DNA of 64,000 nt from contig JAZBRS010000020.1 in assembly GCA_037176725.1 (NCBI GenBank), positions 50,744,001-50,808,000 on the forward strand, written 5' to 3'. The stretch is from Posidonia oceanica (lineage: Eukaryota > Streptophyta > Magnoliopsida > Alismatales > Posidoniaceae). Of this stretch, positions 1-11,600 are shown one piece after another. A model generated the notes under the pieces. That model made no database searches. It was not told where the DNA came from and saw only the letters and a list, made by a program, of their open reading frames with translations. The position numbers and the translations under genes were made by a program. Each line of letters opens with the position of its first letter. Within the stretch, counting starts at the first letter, position 1.

Positions 1-2623
1 GGGTCTTGATAGGGCTTGCACCTATCTTTCCTGGCGGTCCGGTATTGATTAGGCATGTACATTTCATTACTGACCTCTTCTGGGTCTTGTTAGGGCTTGC
101 ACCTATCATTCCAAGCGGTCCGCTCTTGATAAGGCTCGTACTTATCATTCCTGACCTCTTCCTGGTCTTGTTTGGCCTTGTACCAATCAATCCTAGCGGT
201 CCAGTCTTGACATAGCTTGTACTAATCATTCCTGACCTCATCCTGGTCTTGTTTGGGCATGCACCTATCATTCCAGGCGGTTCGGTCTTGATAAGGCTTG
301 TACTTATCATTACAGACCTCTTCCGGGTCCTGTTAGGGCAGGCACCTATCATTCCTGGTGGTCCGGTCATGACACGGCGTGTACTTATCATTCATGACCT
401 CCTCCGGGTCTTGTTACGCTTTGCACCTATCATTCCTGGTGGTCTGGTCTTGATTAGGCTTGTACTTATCTTTCCTGACCTCTTCCGTGTATAGTTAGGG
501 CTTGTACCTATCATTCCTGGTGGTCTAGTCTCGATAAGAATTGTACTAATCACTCTCGACCATTTCCAGGTCTTGTGAGGGCTTGCACCTATCATTCCAG
601 GTGGTCCGGTCATGATAAGGCTTGTACTTATCATTCCTGACCTCTTCCAGGTGTTGTTAGGGCTTTGCACCTATCAGTCCAGGCGGTCCGGTCTTGATTT
701 GGCTTGTACTTATCTTTCCTGACCTCTTCCGTGTCTTGTTAGGGCTTTGCACCTGTCATTCCTAGCGGTCTGGTCCGGATGAGGCATGTACTTATCATTC
801 CTGACCTCTTCCGGGTCAAGTTAGGGCTTGCACCTATCATTCCTGGCGGTCCAGTGTTGTTTAGGCTTGTACTAATCAATCCTGACCTCTTCCAGGTCTT
901 GTTAGGGCATGCGCCTATCATTCCAGGTGGTCTGGTCTCGATAAGGCTTGTACTTGTAAATCCTTACCTCTTCTGGGTCTTGTTGGGGCATGCACCAATC
1001 ATTCCTGGCGGTCCGGTCTTGATAAGTCTTGTACTTATCATTCCTGACCTCTTCTGCGTCTTGTTAGGGCTTTGCACCTATCATTCCTGGCGGTTCGGTC
1101 TTGATAAGGCGTGTACTTATCGTTCCTGACCTATTCTGTGCCTTGTTTGGGCTTCACACCAATCATTCTGGGCGGCCCGGTCTTGATAAGGCTTCCACCT
1201 ATCATTCCTGACCTCTTCCGGGTCTTGGCTGGGCTTGCACTATCATTCACGTCGGTCTGGTCTCGATAAGGCTTGTACTTACCATTCCTGACCACTTCTA
1301 GGTCTTGTTAGGGCTCTGCACCTACCATTCCAAGCGGTCCGGTCTTGATATGGCTTGTACCTATCATTCCTGACCTCTTCCTGGTCTTGTTATGGCTTGC
1401 ACCTATAATTCATGGCGGTCCGGTCTTGATAAGTTTTGTACTTATCATTCTGACCTCTTCCGGGTCTTGTTTGGGCGTTCACCTATATTTCCTGGCGGTT
1501 CGGTATTGATAAGGCTTGTACTTATCATTCCTGACCTCTTCTGCGCCTTGTCAGGGCTTACACCTATCATTCCTGGCGGTCCGGTCTTGATATGGCTAGT
1601 ACTTATCGTTCCTAACCTCACGCGGGTCCTGTTTGGGCTTGCACCAATCATTCCTAGCGGTCCGATCTTGCTAAGGCTTGTACTTATCATTCCTGACCTC
1701 TTCCTGGTCTTGTTAGGGCTTGCACCAATCATTCCTGGTGGTCTGGCCCTGATAAGGCTAGTACTTATCATTACTGACCTCTTCCAGGGCCTGGTAGGGC
1801 ATGCACCTATCATTGCTGGCGGTCCGATCTAGATTAGGCATGCACTTATCGTTCCTGACATCCTCCAAGTCTTGTTAGGGCTTTGCACCTCTCATTCCAA
1901 GCGGTCCGGTCTCGAAAAGGCTTGTACTTATCGTTCCTGAGCTCTTCTGGGTCATGTTAGGGCTAGTACCTATCGTTCCAGACGGTCCGGTCTTGACAAG
2001 CCTTGTTCATATCATTCCCGATCTCTTCCGGGTCTTGTTAGGGCTTGCACCTATCAATCCTGGCAGTTTGGTCTTGATAAGGCTTGTACTTATCGTTCCT
2101 AACCGCATCCAGGTCTTGTTAGGGCTTTGCACCTATCATTCAAGGCGGTCGGTTCTGGTAAGGCATGTACATATCAATCCTGACCCCTTCCGGGTCTTGT
2201 TTGGGCTTTGCACCTATCTTTCCTAGCTGTCCGATCTTGATAAGGCTTGTACTTATCATTCCTGACCTCTGCCGGGTCTTGTTACGGCTTGCACCTACCA
2301 TTCTTGGTGGTCCGGTCTTGATAAGGAATCTACTTACCATTCCTAACCTCTTCCTGGTCTTGTTAGGGCTTGCACCTATCATTCCTGGCGGTCCGGTCAT
2401 GATAAGGCTTGTACTTACCATTGCAGACATCTTCCGGGTTTTGTTAGGGCTTGCACATGTCATTCCAAGCGGTTCGGTCTTGATAAGGCTCGTACTTATC
2501 ATTCTTGACCTCTTCCGGGTCTTGTTAGGGCTTTCACCTATCATTCCTAGTGGTCCGGTCTTGATAAGGCATGTACTTATCATTCCTGACCTCTTCCGTG
2601 TCTTGTTAGGGCCTTGCACCTTT

Positions 2624-2685
2624 CATTCCGCGCATGTACTTATCATTCTCGGCTTCTTCCGGGTCTTGCTAGGGCTAGCACCTAT
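2624..2685 (+). repeat. Shortened 62-bp monomer (type example)
   Basis: Here the unit reads gcacctttcattccgcgcat then gtacttatcattctcggc. The stretch that normally holds ggcggtccggtcttgataagg is missing, a net loss of 19 bp. Related shortened units sit near 3,170, 11,246, 11,793, 17,225, 17,773, 27,625, 31,276, 31,815, 33,740, 34,300, 38,048, 41,699, 42,238, 50,598, 53,735 and 54,283. Because 62 is not a multiple of three, the reading frame changes here. The shared form of these units makes one founding deletion spread by block copying more likely than many separate losses. Confidence 0.85.
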
Positions 2686-3390
2686 CATTCCTGGCGGTCC
2701 GGTCTCGATAAGGCTAGTACTTATCATTCCCGACCTCTTCCTGGTCTTGTCAGGGCTTGCACCTATCATTCCTGGCGGTCCGGTCTTGATAAGTCTTCCA
2801 CTTATCATTCCTGACCTCTTCCGGGTCTTGTTTGGGCGTTCACCTATCATACCTGGCGGTCCAGTCTTGATAAGTCATCCACTTATCATTCCCGACCTCT
2901 ACAAGGTCTTGTTAGGCCTTACACCTATCATTCCTGGCGTTCCGGTCACGATACGGCTTGTACTTTTCATTCCAGACCACTTCCGGGTCTTGTTAGGGCT
3001 TTGCTCCTATCAATCCAGGCGGTCCGGTCATGATACGGCTTGTACTTATCATTCTTGACCGCTTCCGGGTCTTATTAGGGCTTTCACCTATCATTCCTGG
3101 TGGTCCGGTCTTGATAAGGCATGTACTTATCATTCCTGACCTTTTCCGTGTCTTGTTAGGGCCTTGCACCATTCAATCCGCGCTTGTACTTATCATTCTC
3201 GGCCTCCTCCGGGAATTGTTAGGGCTTGAACCTATCATTCCTTGCGGTCCGGCCTTGATAAGGCTTGTACTTATCATTCCCGACCTCTTCCGTGTCTTGT
3301 TTGGGCTTGCACCTATCATTTCAAGCGGTCAGGTCTTGATAAGGCTTGTACTTAACATTCCTGACCTCTTCTGGTTCTTGTTAGGGCCAT

Positions 3391-3430
3391 ACACCGATCA
3401 TTCCAGGCGGTCCGGTCTTGTTAGGGCCAT
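3391..3430 (+). repeat. Fused 40-bp half-monomer
   Basis: The unit runs acaccgatcattccaggcgg, tccggtcttg and then directly ttagggccat. The first half's tcttg is joined to the second half's ttaggg, leaving a 40-bp unit. The same arrangement is at 12,013-12,052, 17,992-18,031 and near 34,521 and 44,944. An independent-looking case is near 17,180-17,218. The fusion falls in the pentamer shared by both half-units. Confidence 0.85.
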
Positions 3431-5850
3431 GCACCTATCATTCCTAGCGGTCCGGTCTCGATAGGGCTTGTACTTGTCATTCCCACCCACTTCTGGTTCT
3501 TGTTAGGGCTTGCACCTATCAGTCCTGGCGGTGCGGTCATGTTAAGGCTTGTACTTATCAGTCCTGACCACTTCGAGGTCTTGTTAGGGCTTCGCACCTA
3601 TCATTCCTGGCGGTGCGGGCTTCATACGGCTTGTACTTACCATTCCTGACCTCTTCCAGGTCTTGTTTGGGCTTTGCACCTATCATTCCTGGTGGTCGGG
3701 TCAAGATAAGGCTTGTACTTATCATTCCAGAACACTTCTGGGTCTTGTTAGGGCTTGCACCAATCAATCCCGGAGGTTAGGTCTTGATAAGGCTTGTACT
3801 TATCATTCTCGGCCTCTTCCGGGTCTTGTTAGGGCTTGCACCTATCATTCCTGGCGGTCCGGTCTTGGTAAGGCTTGTACTTATCATTCCTGACCTCTTC
3901 CGGTTGTTGTTATGGCTTTGCACCTACCAATCCTGGCGGTCCGGTCTTGATTAGGCCTGTACTTATCATTCCGGACCTCTTCCGGGTCTTGTTAGGGCTT
4001 GCACCTACCATTCCTGGCGGCCCGGTATTGATTAGGCATGTATATTTCATTCCTGACTTCTTCCGATTCTTGTTATGGCTAGCACCGATCATTCCTGGCG
4101 GTCTGGTCTTGATAAGGCTCGTACTTATCGTTCCTGACCTCTTCCGGGTCTAGTTAGGGCATGCACCTATCAATCCTTGCGGTCCGGTCACGACATGGCA
4201 TGTACTAATCATTCCTGACCTCTTCCAGGTCTTGTTAGGGCTTGCACCTAGCATTCATGGCGGTCCGGTCTTGATAAGGCTTGTACTTATCATTCCTGAC
4301 CACTTCAAGTTCTTGTTTGGGCTTTGCACCAATCATTCCAAGCGGTTCGGTCCTGATAAGGCTTGTACTTATCATTACAGACCTCTTCCGGATCTTGTTA
4401 GGGCTTGCACCTATCGTTCCTGGCGGTCTGGTTAGGATAAGGCTTGTACTTACAATTCCTTACCACTTCTAGGTCCTGTTAGGACTCTACACCAATCAAT
4501 CCTAGCGGTCCGGTCTTGATAAGGCTTGTTCTTACCATTCCCGACCTCCTTCGGGTCTTGTTAGGGCTTGCACCTATCTTTCCTGGCGGTCTGGTCTTGA
4601 TATGGCTTGTACTTATCCTTCCTGACCTCTTTCGGGTCTTCCTAGGGCTTTGTACCTATCATTCCTGGCGGTCCGGTCTTGATACGGCTTGTACTTATCA
4701 TTCCTGATCTCTTCCAGGTCTTGTTAGGGCTTGCACCTATCATTCCTGGCGGTACGGTCTTGGTAAGGCACGTACTTATCGTTCCTGACCTCTTCCGGGT
4801 CTTGTTAGGGCATGCACCTATTATTCCTGGCGGTCCGGTCGTGGTAAGGCATGTACTTATCATTCCTGACCTCATCCTGGTCTTGTTTGGGCATGCACCT
4901 ATCATTCCACGCAGTTCGGTCTTGATAAGGCTTGTACTTATCATTACAGACCTCTTCCGGGTCTTGTTAGGGCAGGCACCAATCATTCCTGGTGGTCCGG
5001 TCATGACACGGCGTGTACTTATCATTCATGGCCTCTTCTGGGTCTTGTTAGGGCTTTGCACCTATCTTTCCTGGCGGTCCGGTCTTGATTAGGCTTGTAC
5101 TTATCTTTCCTGACCTCTTCCGTGTATAGTTAGGGCTTGTACCTATCATTCCTGGTGGTCTAGTCTCGAAAAGACTTGTACTAATCACTCTCGACCATTT
5201 CCAGGTCCTGTGAGGGCTTGCACCTATCATTCCAGGCGGTCCGGTCTTGATAAGGCTTGTACTTATCATTCCTGACCTCTTCCGGGTGTTGTTAGGGCTT
5301 TGCACCTATCAGTCTAGGCGGTCCGGTCTTGATTAGGCTTGTACTTATCATTCCTGACCTCTTCCATGTCATGTTAGGGCTTTGCACCTGTCATTCCTGG
5401 CGGTCTGGTCCGGATGAGGCATGTACTTATCATTCCTGACCTCTTCTGGGTCAAGTTAGGGCTTGCACCTATCATTCCTGGCGGTCCGGTGTTGTTAGGG
5501 CTTTTACTAATCAATCCTGACCTCTTCCGGGTCTTGTTAAGGCATGCGCCTATCATTGCAGGTGGTCTGGTCTCGATAAGGCTTGTACTTGTAATTCCTT
5601 ACCTCTTCCGGGTCATGTTGGGGCGTGCACCAATCATTCCCGGCGGTCCGGTCTTGATAAGGCTTGTACCTATCATTCCTGACCTCTTCCGGGTCTCGTT
5701 AGGGCTTTGCACCTATCATTCCAGGCGGTCCGGTCTTGATAAGGCGTGTACTTTTCATTCCTGACCTATTCTGTGCCTTGTTTGGGCTTCGCACCAATCA
5801 TTCCGGGCAGCCCGATCTTGATAAGGCTTCCACGTATCAATCCTGACCTC

Positions 5851-8621
5851 TTCCGGGTCTTGGCTGGGCTTGCACCTATCATTCACGCCGGTCTGGTCTC
5901 GATAAGGCTTGTACTTACCATTCCTGACCTCTTCTAGGACTTGTTAGGGCTCTGCACCTACCATTCCAAGCGGTCCGGTCTTGATATGGCTTGTACTTAT
6001 CATTCCTGACCTCTTCCTGGTCATGTTAGGGCTTGCACCTATCATTCATGACGGTCCGGTCTTGATAAGTTTTGTACTTAACATTCCTAACCTCCTTCGG
6101 GTCTTGTTAGGGCTAGCACCTGTCTTTCCTAGCGGTCTGGTCTTGATAGGGCTTGTACTTATCATTCCTAACCTCTTCAGGATCTTCTTAGGGCTTTGCA
6201 CCTATCATTCCTGGCGGTCTGGTCTTGATAAGGCTTGTACTTATCATTCCTGACCTCTTCTGCGTCTTGTCAGGGCTTACTCCTATCATTCCTAGCGGGG
6301 CGGTCAAGATAAGGCTTGTACTTATCGTTCCTGACCACTTCCGGGTCTTGTTAGGGCGTTGCTCCTATCATTCCTGGCGGTCCGGTCTTGATAAGGCTTG
6401 TACTTATCATTCCTGACCTCTTCCTGGTCTTGTTAGGGCATTGCACCAATCAATCCTTTCGGTCCGGTCATGATAAGGCTTGTACTTATCATTCTTGACC
6501 TCTTCTGGGTCATGTTAGGGCATGCACCTACCATTCCTGGCGGTCCGATCATGGTAAAGCTTGTACTTATCATTCCTGACCTCTTCCAGGTCTTGTTTGC
6601 GCCTTGCACCTACCATTCCGGGCAGTCCGGTCTCGATAGGGCTTGTACTTATCATTCCCAACCTCTTCCGGTTCTTGTTAGGGCTTGCACCTATCACTTC
6701 TGGCGGTGCGGTCATATTAAGGCTTATACTTATCATTCTTGACCTCTTCCGGGTCTTGTTTGAGCTATGCACCTATCATTCCTGGCAATCGGGTCTAGAT
6801 AAGGCTTGTACTTATCATTCCAGACCTCTTCCGGGTCTTGTTAGGGCTTGCACCTGTCTTTCCAGTAGGTCAGGTCTTGATAAGGCTTGTACTTTTCATT
6901 CCCGTCCTGTTACGGGTCTTGTTAGGGCTTGCTCCTATCAATCCTAGCGGTCTGGTCTAGGTGAGGCTTGTACTTATCATTCCTGACCTCTTCCGGTTGT
7001 TGTTATGGCGTTGCACCTACCAATCCTGGCGATCCGGTCTTGATTTGGCGTGTACTTATCATTCCGGACCTCTTCCGGGTCTTGTTAGGGCTTGCACCTA
7101 CCATTCCTGGCGGTCCGGTATTGATTAGGCATGTACATTTCATTCCTGACATCGTTTGGGTCTTGTTAGGGCTTGCACCGATCATTCCTGGCGGTCTGGT
7201 CTTGATAAGGCTCGTACTTTTCGTTCCTGACCTCTTCCGGGTCTTGTTAGGGCATGCACCTATCAATCCTTGCGGTACGGTCACGACATGGCATGTACTA
7301 ATCATTCCTGACCTCTTCCAGGTCTTGTTTGGGCTTTGCACCGACCATTCCTGGTGGTCCGGTCTTGATAAGGCTTGTACTTATCATTCCTGACCTCTTC
7401 AAGGTCTTGTTTGGGCTTTGCACCTATCATTCCAAGCGGTCCGATCATGATACGGCTTGTACTTATCATTCTTGACCCCCTCCGGGTCTTGTTTGGGCTT
7501 TGCACCTATCATTCCCGACGGTCCAGTATTGACAAGGCATGTACTTATCATTCCTGACCTCTTCTGGATCTTGTTAGGGCTTGCTCCTATCGTTCTTGGC
7601 GGTCTGGTTAGGATAAGGCTTGTACTTACAATTCCTTACCACTTCTAGGTCCTGTTAGGACTCTGCACCAATCAATCCTAGCGGTCCGGTCTTGATAAGG
7701 CTTGTACTTATCATTCCCGACCTCCTTCGGGTCTTGTTAGGGCTAGGACCTGTCTTTCCTAGCAGTCTGGTCTTGATAAGGCTTGTACTTATCATTCCAA
7801 ACCTCTTCAGGATCTTCTTAGGGCTTTGCACCTATCATTCCTGGCGGTCCGGTCTTGATAAGGCTTGTACTTATCATTCCTGACCTCTTCCGGATCATGT
7901 TAGGGCTTGCACCTATCATTCCTGGCGGTCCAGTCTCGATAAGGATTGTACTTATCATTCCTGACCTCTTACGGGTCTTGTTAGGGCTTGCACCTATCAT
8001 TCCTGGCAGTCCGGTCATGGTAAGGCTCGTAGTTATCATTCCTGACCACATCATTGTCTCATTTGGGCTTGCACCAATCATTCCTGGCGGTCCGGTCTTT
8101 ATAAGGCTTGTACTTATCATTCCTGACCTCACACGGGTCATGTATGGGTTTGCAACTATCATTCCTAGCGGTTCGGTCTTGCTAAGGCTTGTACTTATCA
8201 TTCCTGACCTCTTCCGGGCCTTGTTACGTCCTGCACCTATCATTCCGGGCGGTCCGGTCTTGATAAGGCTTGTACTTATTGTTACTGACCTCTTCAGGGT
8301 CTTGTTAGGGCATGCACCAATCATTCCTGGTGGTCTGGTCATGATAAGGCGTGTACTTATCGTTCCGGACCTCTTCCGAGTCTTGTTAGGGCTTTGCACC
8401 TATCATTCCTAGCGGTTCGGTCTTGATAAGGCTTGTACTTAACATTCCTGACCTCCTCGGGGTCCTGTTAGGGCTTGCACCTATCATTCCTGGCGGTCCG
8501 GTCTTGACATGGCTTGTTCTTATCATTCCCGATCTCTTCCGGGTCATGTTAGGGCTTGCACCATTCATTCCTGGCGGATTGGTCTTGATAAGGCATGTAC
8601 ATATCATTCCAGACCTCTTCC
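5851..8621 (+). repeat. Satellite, higher-order block later reused at 21.0-22.85 kb
   Basis: Ordinary 81/82-bp monomers. From about 6,970 to 8,412 the sequence of variants is repeated at offset 14,437 (about 21,400-22,849). Parts also recur at 14,550-15,366 (offset 7,483) and 18,590-19,155 (offset 11,507). Diagnostic variants are the cggttgttgttatggc unit near 7,000 and the gaccacatcattgtctcat unit near 8,043-8,061. No gene is present. Confidence 0.85.
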
Positions 8622-11600
8622 GGGTCTTGATAGGGCTTGCACCTATCTTTCCTGGCGGTCCGGTATTGATTAGGCATGTACATTTCATTACTGACCTCTT
8701 CTGGGTCTTGTTAAGGCTTGCACCTATCATTCCAGGCGGTCCGCTCTTGATAAGGCTCGTACTTATCATTCCTGACCTCTTCCTGGTCTTGTTTGGCCTT
8801 GTATCAATCAATCCTAGCGGTCCAGTCTTGACATAGCTTGTACTAATCCTTCCTGACCTCATCCTGGTCTTGTTTGGGCATGCACCTATCATTCCAGGCG
8901 GTTCGGTCATGATAAGGCTTGTACTTATCATTACAGACCTCTTCCGAGTCCTGTTAGGGCAGGCACCTATCATTCCTGGTGGTCCGGTCATGACACGGCG
9001 TGTACTTATCATTCATGACCTCTTCCGGGTCTTGTTACGCTTTGCACCTATCATTCCTGGCGGTCTGGTCTTGATTAGGCTTGTACTTATCTTTTCTGAC
9101 CTCTTCCGTGTATAGTTAGGGCTTGTACCTATCATTCCTGGTGGTCTAGTCTCGATAAGAATTGTACTAATCACTCTCGACCATTTCCAGGTCCTGTGAG
9201 GGCTTGCACCTATCATTCCAGGTGGTCCGGTCATGATAAGGCTTGTACTTATCATTCCTGACCTCTTCCGGGTGTTGTTAGGGCTTTGCACCTATCAGTC
9301 CAGGCGGTCCGGTCTTGATTTGGCTTGTACTTATCTTTCCTGACCTCTTCCGTGTCTTGTTAGGGCTTTGCACCTGTCATTCCTAGCGGTCTGGTCCGGA
9401 TGAGGCATGTACTTATCATTCCTGACCTCTTCCGGGTCAAGTTAGGGCTTGCACCTATCATTCCTGGCGGTCCAGTGTTGTTTAGGCTTGTACTAATCAA
9501 TCCTGACCTCTTCCGGGTCTTGTTAGGGCATGCGCCTATCATTCCAGGTGGTCTGGTCTCGATAAGGCATGTACTTGTAAATCCTTACCTCTTCTGGGTC
9601 TTGTTGGGGCGTGCACCAATCATTCCTGGCGGTCCGGTCGTGATAAGGCTTGTACTTATCATTCCTGACCTCTTCTGCGTCTTGTTAGGGCTTTGCACCT
9701 ATCATTCCTGGCGGTCCGGTCTTGATAAGGCGTGTACTTATCGTTCCTGACCTATTCTGTGCCTTGTTTGGGCTTCACACCAATCATTCCGGGCGGCCCG
9801 GTCTTGATAAGGCTTCCACCTATCATTCCTGACCTCTTCCGGGTCTTGGCTGGGCTTGCACTATCATTCACGCCGGTCTGGTCTCGATAAGGCTTGTACT
9901 TACCATTCCTGACCACTTCTAGGTCTTGTTAGGGCCCTGCACCTACCATTCCAAGCGGTCCGGTCTTGATATGGCTTGTACCTATCATTCCTGACCTCTT
10001 CCTGGTCTTGTTATGGCTTGCACCTATAATTCATGGCGGTCCGGTCTTGATAAGTTTTGTACTTATCATTCCTGACCTCTTCCGGGTCTTGTTTGGGCGT
10101 TCACCTATATTTCCTAGCGGTTCGGTAATGATAAGGCTTGTACTTATCATTCCTGACCTCTTCTGCGCCTTGTCAGGGCTTACACCTATCATTCCTGGTG
10201 GTCCGGTCTTGATATGGCTAGTACTTATCGTTCCTAACCTCACGCGGGTCCTGTTTGGGCTTGCACCAATCATTCCTAGCGGTCCGGTCTTGCTAAGGCT
10301 TGTACTTATCATTCCTGACCTCTTCCGGGACTTGTTAGGGCTTGCACCAATCATTCCTGGTGGTCTGGCCCTGATACGGCTAGTACTTATCATTACTGAC
10401 CTCTTCCAGGTCCTGTTAGGGCATGCACCTATCATTGCTGGCGGTCCGATCTAGATTAGGCATGCACTTATCGTTCCTGACCTCCTCCAAGTCTTGTTAG
10501 GGCTTTGCACCTCTCATTCCAAGTGGTCCGGTCACGAAAAGGCTTGTACTTATCGTTCCTGAGCTCTTCTGGGTCATGTTAGGGCTAGTACCTATCGTTC
10601 CAGACGGTCCGGTCTTGACAAGCCTTGTTCATATCATTCCCGATCTCTTCCGGGTCTTGTTAGGGCTTGCACCTATCAATCCTGGCAGTTTGGTCTTGAT
10701 AAGGCTTGTACTTGTCGTTCCTAACCGCTTCCAGGTCTTGTTAGGGCTTTGCACCTATCATTCAAGGCGGTCGGTTCTGGTAAGGCATGTACTTATCAAT
10801 CCTGACCTCTTCCGGGTCTTGTTTGGGCTTTGCACCTATCTTTCCTAGCTGTCCGATCTTGATAAGGCTTGTACTTATCATTCCTGACCTCTGCCGGGTC
10901 TTGTTACGGCTTGCACCTATCATTCTTGGTGGTCCGGTCTTGATAAGGAATCTACTTACCATTCCTAACCTCTTCCAGGTCTTGTTAGGGCTTGCACCTA
11001 TCATTCCTGGCGGTCCGGTCATGATAAGGCTTGTACTTATCATTACTGACATCTTCCGGGTCTTGTTAGGGCTTGCACATGTCATTCCAAGCGGTTCGGT
11101 CTTGATAAGGCTCGTACTTATCATTCTTGACCTCTTCCGGGTCTTGTTAGGGCTTTCACCTATCATTCCTGGTGGTCCGGTCTTGATAAGGCATGTACTT
11201 ATCATTCCTGACCTCTTCCATGTCTTGTTAGGGCCTTGCACCTTTCATTCCGCGCATGTACTTATCATTCTCGGCTTCTTCCGGGTCTTGCTAGGGCTAG
11301 CACCTATCATTCCTGGCGGTCCGGTCTCGATAAGGCTAGTACTTATCATTCCCGACCTCTTCCTGGTCTTGTCAGGGCTTGCACCTATCATTCCTGGCGG
11401 TCCGGTCTTGATAAGTCTTCCACTTATCATTCCTGGCCTCTTCCGGGTCTTGTTTGGGCGTTCACCCATCATACCTGGCGGTCCAGTCTTGATAAGTCAT
11501 CCACTTATCATTCCCGACCTCTTCAAGGTCTTGTTAGGCCTTACACCTATCATTCCTGGCGTTCCGGTCACGATACGGCTTGTACTTTTCATTCCTGACC

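Larger units (their letters stand above)
1..5850 (+). repeat. Higher-order block, copy 1 (partner 8,622-14,550)
   Basis: Base 1 aligns to base 8,622. The offset stays 8,621 to 8,623 up to about 4.45 kb, then becomes 8,705, one extra monomer in the partner near 13.0 kb. In the first 240 bases I counted four substitutions and no gap. Variant marks appear in the same order in both copies: tctttcctggcgg then attgattaggcatgtacatt at the start, the catcctggtcttgtttgggc unit at 235-255, and the shortened monomers at 2.62 and 3.17 kb. The order of rare variants, not mere monomer similarity, shows that some 70 monomers were copied as a block. Confidence 0.88.

Noticed and set aside
2165..3058. 297-codon plus-strand open frame, and dozens of similar frames across 1-57,800
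   Set aside because: They consist only of satellite units. They are broken wherever an 82-bp or 62-bp unit occurs, often begin at TTG, and are matched by equally long frames on the other strand. No gene is called.
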